From Frankiales bacterium (GTDB lineage Bacteria; Actinomycetota; Actinomycetes; Mycobacteriales; Geodermatophilaceae), in assembly GCA_025465155.1 (NCBI GenBank), contig JAODNJ010000457.1:1-34243 (forward strand): a DNA stretch of 34,243 bases, given 5' to 3'. The notes below the pieces were generated by a model. It saw only the letters and a list, made by a program, of their open reading frames with translations, was not told the DNA's origin and searched no databases. Position numbers and translations under genes: made by a program. Of the stretch, positions 31,161 through 34,243 are shown in pieces (the stretch's first letter is position 1; every line of letters starts with the position of its first letter).

Positions 31161-31211
31161 GTTCGTCTCCGTCTCTGGCCCGGCCGGCCGCCGGGCGCTG
31201 AGGTCGACCGC

Positions 31212-32297
31212 GTGCCCTTCCCTCCCGCGCCCGCCATCCGCGCCCGGCCCCTGGTCGTCAGTACCGACGACGGGCTCCTCGACGACCTCCTGCGCGTCCT
31301 CGCGGCAGCCGGAACGGAGCCGGAGCTGGCCACCGGCGGCCCGGCGCTGCGCCGCGCCCACCGGGAAGCGCCGCTGGTGCTCGTGGGCGCCGACGCGCTG
31401 CCCACCGCAGCGGTCCGGGCGCTGCCGCGGCGCCCGGGGCTCCTTGTCGTCTCCCGCGGCGAGCTGCCCGCCGCGGACTGGTCGGCCGCCGTGGAGCTGG
31501 GAGCCGAGCGGGTCGTGGGCCTGCCCGACGACGAGGGCTGGTTGCTGTCGCGGGCGGCGGGGGCGGTGCGCACACCCGTCGAGCGGGGGTGGCTGGCCGT
31601 CGTGGGGGGCAGTTGCGGTGGCGCGGGGGCCAGCACCGTCGCGACCGCCCTGGCCCTGTCCGCGGCGGCCGGGCAGCAGGGGGTGCTCCTGGTCGATGCC
31701 GATCCGGTGGGTGGCGGGCTCGACCTCCTCCTGGGCGCCGAGCGGGACGAGGGGTTGCGCTGGCCCGAGCTCACCGGGCTGCGCGGGCGGTTGTCGGGCG
31801 ACGCCCTGCTGGCCGCCCTTCCCGAGACCCACGGCGTGCACGTGCTGGCCGGCTCCCGCGAGGTCGCCTGCCGCCTGCCCGAGGAGGCACTCGTAGCCGT
31901 GGTGGATGCGGTCCGCTCGGCCGGACGGCCGGTCGTGGTCGACCTGCCGCGGGGCGACCCGGCGGGCGAGACCCTGCTGGCCGAGGCGGACCTGGCCGCC
32001 CTGGTCGTACCCGGCCGCCTGCGGGCGGCCTGCGCCGCCCGGCTCCTGGTCGGCTCGGGGGTCGGTGGTTGGGCAGCGGCGCGGGTCGTGGTGCGCCGGA
32101 TTCACGGCGGCCTCAGCGGTCCGGAGGTCGCCGAAGTCGTCGGCCGGCCCGTCCTCGCCGAGCTGGCGCACGACCGCGCGGCCATGGCCCGCGGTGAACG
32201 CGGGGAGCCCCCGGTCATCGCGCCGCGGTCCCCATGGGGTTCGCTCTCGCGGCGGCTGCTCGGCGAGCTCGACGCCGCCCGGGCGGTGTCGGGGTGA
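31212..32297 (+). CDS. ssd: Ssd/CpaE (TadZ)-like septum-site / pilus localisation ATPase-like protein
   Basis: A 361-residue MinD/ParA-superfamily protein of the CpaE/TadZ group, homologous in layout to mycobacterial Ssd (Rv3660c). An N-terminal receiver-like domain (about 1-125, [23 protein letters not shown]) is followed by a P-loop-like [20 protein letters not shown] near 129-148. That loop lacks the Walker lysine, as in TadZ-type proteins. [20 protein letters not shown] and VVVDLPRGD follow. Likely role: placing the Tad pilus machine or affecting septation at the membrane. The GTG at 31212 has no SD. Its stop overlaps the tadA start (GTGA), making it first gene of the operon. Confidence 0.88.
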   Translation: MPFPPAPAIRARPLVVSTDDGLLDDLLRVLAAAGTEPELATGGPALRRAHREAPLVLVGADALPTAAVRALPRRPGLLVVSRGELPAADWSAAVELGAERVVGLPDDEGWLLSRAAGAVRTPVERGWLAVVGGSCGGAGASTVATALALSAAAGQQGVLLVDADPVGGGLDLLLGAERDEGLRWPELTGLRGRLSGDALLAALPETHGVHVLAGSREVACRLPEEALVAVVDAVRSAGRPVVVDLPRGDPAGETLLAEADLAALVVPGRLRAACAARLLVGSGVGGWAAARVVVRRIHGGLSGPEVAEVVGRPVLAELAHDRAAMARGERGEPPVIAPRSPWGSLSRRLLGELDAARAVSG

Positions 32298-33430
32298 GCC
32301 GGCCGCTGGTGGAGCGGGTCCGCGCGCGTCTGGCCCTCGAGCCGGGCATCCCGACGTCCGCCGGGGTGGCGGCAGCGGTTCGGGAGGAGGCGGGCGGGCT
32401 CCTGGGCGACGACGACGTGCTGCGCGAGGTGCGGTGGGCCGTCGACGAGCTGGCCGGTGCCGGACCGCTGGAGTCACTCCTGCGCCTCCCCGGCGTGACC
32501 GACGTCCTGGTCAACGGCCCGGACGAGGTCTGGATCGACCGTGGGGCCGGGCTGGAGCTCACGGCGGTCCGGTTTCCGGGGGACGACGCCGTCCGCCGCC
32601 TCGCGGTGCGCCTGGCGGCCGCGGCCGGCCGTCGGCTCGACGACGCCGCGCCGTGGGTCGACGTGGGGCTGCCGGACGGGACGCGGCTGCACGCCGTCCT
32701 GCCTCCCGTCTCCGCCGGAGCGACGTGCCTGTCCCTCCGGGTGCTGCGCCGGTGCGTGCTCGACGTCGCCGACCTCGCGGCCGGGGGGATGTTCCCCGGT
32801 CGCGCCGAGGAACTGCTCCGGGCGGTGATCGATCGCAGGCTGGCGTTCCTCGTGACCGGGGGGACCGGCTCGGGCAAGACCACGCTGCTGTCGGCGCTCC
32901 TCGGCCTGGTCGACACGGACGAGCGGCTGGTGCTCTGCGAGGACGCCGCCGAGCTCACGCCGGTCCATCCGCACGTCGTCCGGCTGCTGACCCGACCGCC
33001 GAACGTGGAAGGCGCCGGGCTCGTGAGCCTGCGGGACCTGGTCCGGCAGGCGTTGCGGATGCGGCCCGACCGGCTGGTCGTCGGGGAGGTCCGCGGTGCC
33101 GAGGTGGCGGACCTGCTCGCCGCCCTGAACACCGGTCACGACGGCGGCTGCGGCACCCTCCACGCGAACCGGCCGGCCGAGGTCCCGGCCCGGTTGGAGG
33201 CGCTGGGAGGCGCGGCGGGGCTGGACCGTGCCGCGATCCACAGCCAGGTGGCGGCCGCGCTCGCCCTCGTCGTGCACGTCCGGCGCACGCCAGGAGGGCG
33301 GTGCGTGAGCGAGATCGGCGTCGTCCGGCGGTCGGGGGCCTTCGTGGCGATCGAGCCGGGCTGGCGCGCCGACGCAGGCCCGGTTCCCGCCGCCGACCGG
33401 CTCGCCGACCTGCTGGGCGAGGGACGTTGA
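32294..33430 (+). CDS. tadA: TadA/CpaF-type secretion ATPase
   Basis: A 378-residue type II/IV secretion ATPase that powers Tad pilus assembly as a cytoplasmic hexamer. An N-terminal helical domain includes [34 protein letters not shown], the CpaF signature. Walker A is [11 protein letters not shown] (about 189-199). [10 protein letters not shown] is the Asp-box-like region, [28 protein letters not shown] is Walker B with the following CpaF segment, and GTLHAN is the His box. GTG 32294 overlaps the ssd stop; the longer in-frame start at 32234 would lie within ssd. The stop overlaps the tadB ATG (TGATG). Confidence 0.95.
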   Translation: MSRPLVERVRARLALEPGIPTSAGVAAAVREEAGGLLGDDDVLREVRWAVDELAGAGPLESLLRLPGVTDVLVNGPDEVWIDRGAGLELTAVRFPGDDAVRRLAVRLAAAAGRRLDDAAPWVDVGLPDGTRLHAVLPPVSAGATCLSLRVLRRCVLDVADLAAGGMFPGRAEELLRAVIDRRLAFLVTGGTGSGKTTLLSALLGLVDTDERLVLCEDAAELTPVHPHVVRLLTRPPNVEGAGLVSLRDLVRQALRMRPDRLVVGEVRGAEVADLLAALNTGHDGGCGTLHANRPAEVPARLEALGGAAGLDRAAIHSQVAAALALVVHVRRTPGGRCVSEIGVVRRSGAFVAIEPGWRADAGPVPAADRLADLLGEGR

Positions 33431-34243
33431 TGCCCGGCGCACTGCTCGCACTGGCCGCCGCGCTGGTGGCGTGGCCGGGCGACGGTGCCCCCCTGCGGCG
33501 GCTGACCGGCCGGGCCGGGTTGCCACCCGGACTCGTGCCGCCTGCCGCGGCCCTGACCTCTCCCGCCGTCGCCGGACCGGCCGGCCTCGTGGTCGGCGCA
33601 GTGCTCAGTACGCCGCTCGTCGCGGTGTTGTGCGGGGGATGCACGGCACTCGGGGCGCGGGCTGTCGGCGTCCGGCGGCGGGCCGCGGCTGCCGATGTCA
33701 GGGTTCTCGCGCTGGCGGATGGCATCGCCGTCCTGTCCGCCGAGCTGCGGGCGGGGCGCTCGACGATGGCCGCTGTGGCTGCCGCGGCGGAGGCATGCCC
33801 CGACGAGGGGACCGGCCGGGAACTGTCCACCGCCCTGACCGCTGCTGCCGCGGGAGCGTCCGGGAGAGCCGGCGGCGAGGGCGGCCCGGACCTGACCCGG
33901 ATCCGGGCCGCGGTGGAGCTCAGCGTCGCGACGGGGTGCTCCCTCGTCGCCGTACTGACCGCGCTGGAGGACGACCTGCGGGCCCGCCACCGGCAGCGTC
34001 TCGAGCTGAGGTCGGCGACGGCCGGCCCCCGGGCCAGCGCGATGGTCCTGGCGGGCCTTCCGGTCCTGGGCCTGGCGATGGGCAGTGGTGTGGGAGCTGA
34101 TCCCTGGCGGGTGCTCACGACGACCGGCCCGGGCCAGGTGCTGCTCGTCGCCGGTGTCCTGCTCGAGGTCGCGGGGGTGGCGTGGGTCGGCCGGCTGACC
34201 CGGCGGGCCGCGCCGGAGCTGTTCCCGGTCGGTCGTCCTCGTG
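33430..34243 (+). CDS. tadB: TadB-like pilus inner-membrane protein (3' end outside window)
   Basis: The ATG at 33430 shares its A with the tadA stop. The frame is open to the window edge (271 codons). The N-terminal part is hydrophobic (LLALAAALVAW, and VAGPAGLVVGAVLSTPLVAVL). ALADGIAVLSAELRAGRSTMAAVAAAA and LSVATGCSLVAVLTALEDDLRARHRQR follow, the T2SSF-domain 'L..eL.aG.s' and 'a..sG.sl' patterns. RASAMVLAGLPVLGLAMGSGVGADP and GQVLLVAGVLLEVAGVAWVGRL are the membrane helices typical of TadB. With TadA it would form the assembly platform in the inner membrane. TadC and pilin genes presumably follow outside. Confidence 0.88.
   Translation, partial: MPGALLALAAALVAWPGDGAPLRRLTGRAGLPPGLVPPAAALTSPAVAGPAGLVVGAVLSTPLVAVLCGGCTALGARAVGVRRRAAAADVRVLALADGIAVLSAELRAGRSTMAAVAAAAEACPDEGTGRELSTALTAAAAGASGRAGGEGGPDLTRIRAAVELSVATGCSLVAVLTALEDDLRARHRQRLELRSATAGPRASAMVLAGLPVLGLAMGSGVGADPWRVLTTTGPGQVLLVAGVLLEVAGVAWVGRLTRRAAPELFPVGRPR

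Overview
This is a very GC-rich chromosomal stretch with actinobacterial character: a fused CobI-CobJ, an MftD-type flavoenzyme close to the mycobacterial protein, and a SerB / Ssd / TadA / TadB neighbourhood like the one in mycobacteria. Several genes lack a Shine-Dalgarno site and instead have a TAnnnT hexamer 7-9 nt before the start codon, as in leaderless actinobacterial mRNAs. My best guess is a Geodermatophilaceae-like actinomycete (inference only).

The main theme is cobalamin synthesis, in four blocks. Block 1 (1-5508): cobD (partial, minus), def-cobL and cobM (plus), cbiD (minus), cobK (plus). Block 2 (14653-19295, minus): an MFS gene overlapping cobG, then cobH and fused cobIJ. Block 3 (22503-26132): cobN. 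Block 4 (26482-28324, minus): a cobC-like phosphatase, cobU and cobS, joined by GTGA/ATGA overlaps. Together they cover precorrin-2 to hydrogenobyrinate (CobI, CobG, CobJ, CobM, CbiD in place of CobF, CobK, CobL, CobH), the large subunit of the late cobalt chelatase, and nucleotide-loop assembly. CobB, CobO, CobQ, CobS/CobT-type chelatase ATPases and CobF are not in the window.

Between the blocks lies accessory material. At 5547-7827 there is a decayed integrated element of about 2.3 kb. It is bounded by a 25-bp direct repeat (24 identical) lying in the first codons of a HAD phosphatase gene. It carries a Qor-type oxidoreductase, a small lipoprotein and an internally deleted tyrosine integrase. 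The left end keeps the original HAD start, coupled to cobK; the right end holds the HAD gene with a replacement start. Next come a glycosyltransferase (minus), a glutamine-synthetase-like ligase with a PPOX-fold protein (plus), and an mftD-MFS pair (minus) behind a perfect 19-bp palindrome. A GntP permease and a DHA2 efflux pump precede cobN.

The right end (28390-34243) holds a protein with a degenerate Fic motif, an aldo/keto reductase, a SerB-like HAD phosphatase, and the start of a Tad pilus operon (ssd-tadA-tadB, the last cut by the window edge). I saw no rRNA, tRNA, CRISPR array or cobalamin riboswitch.
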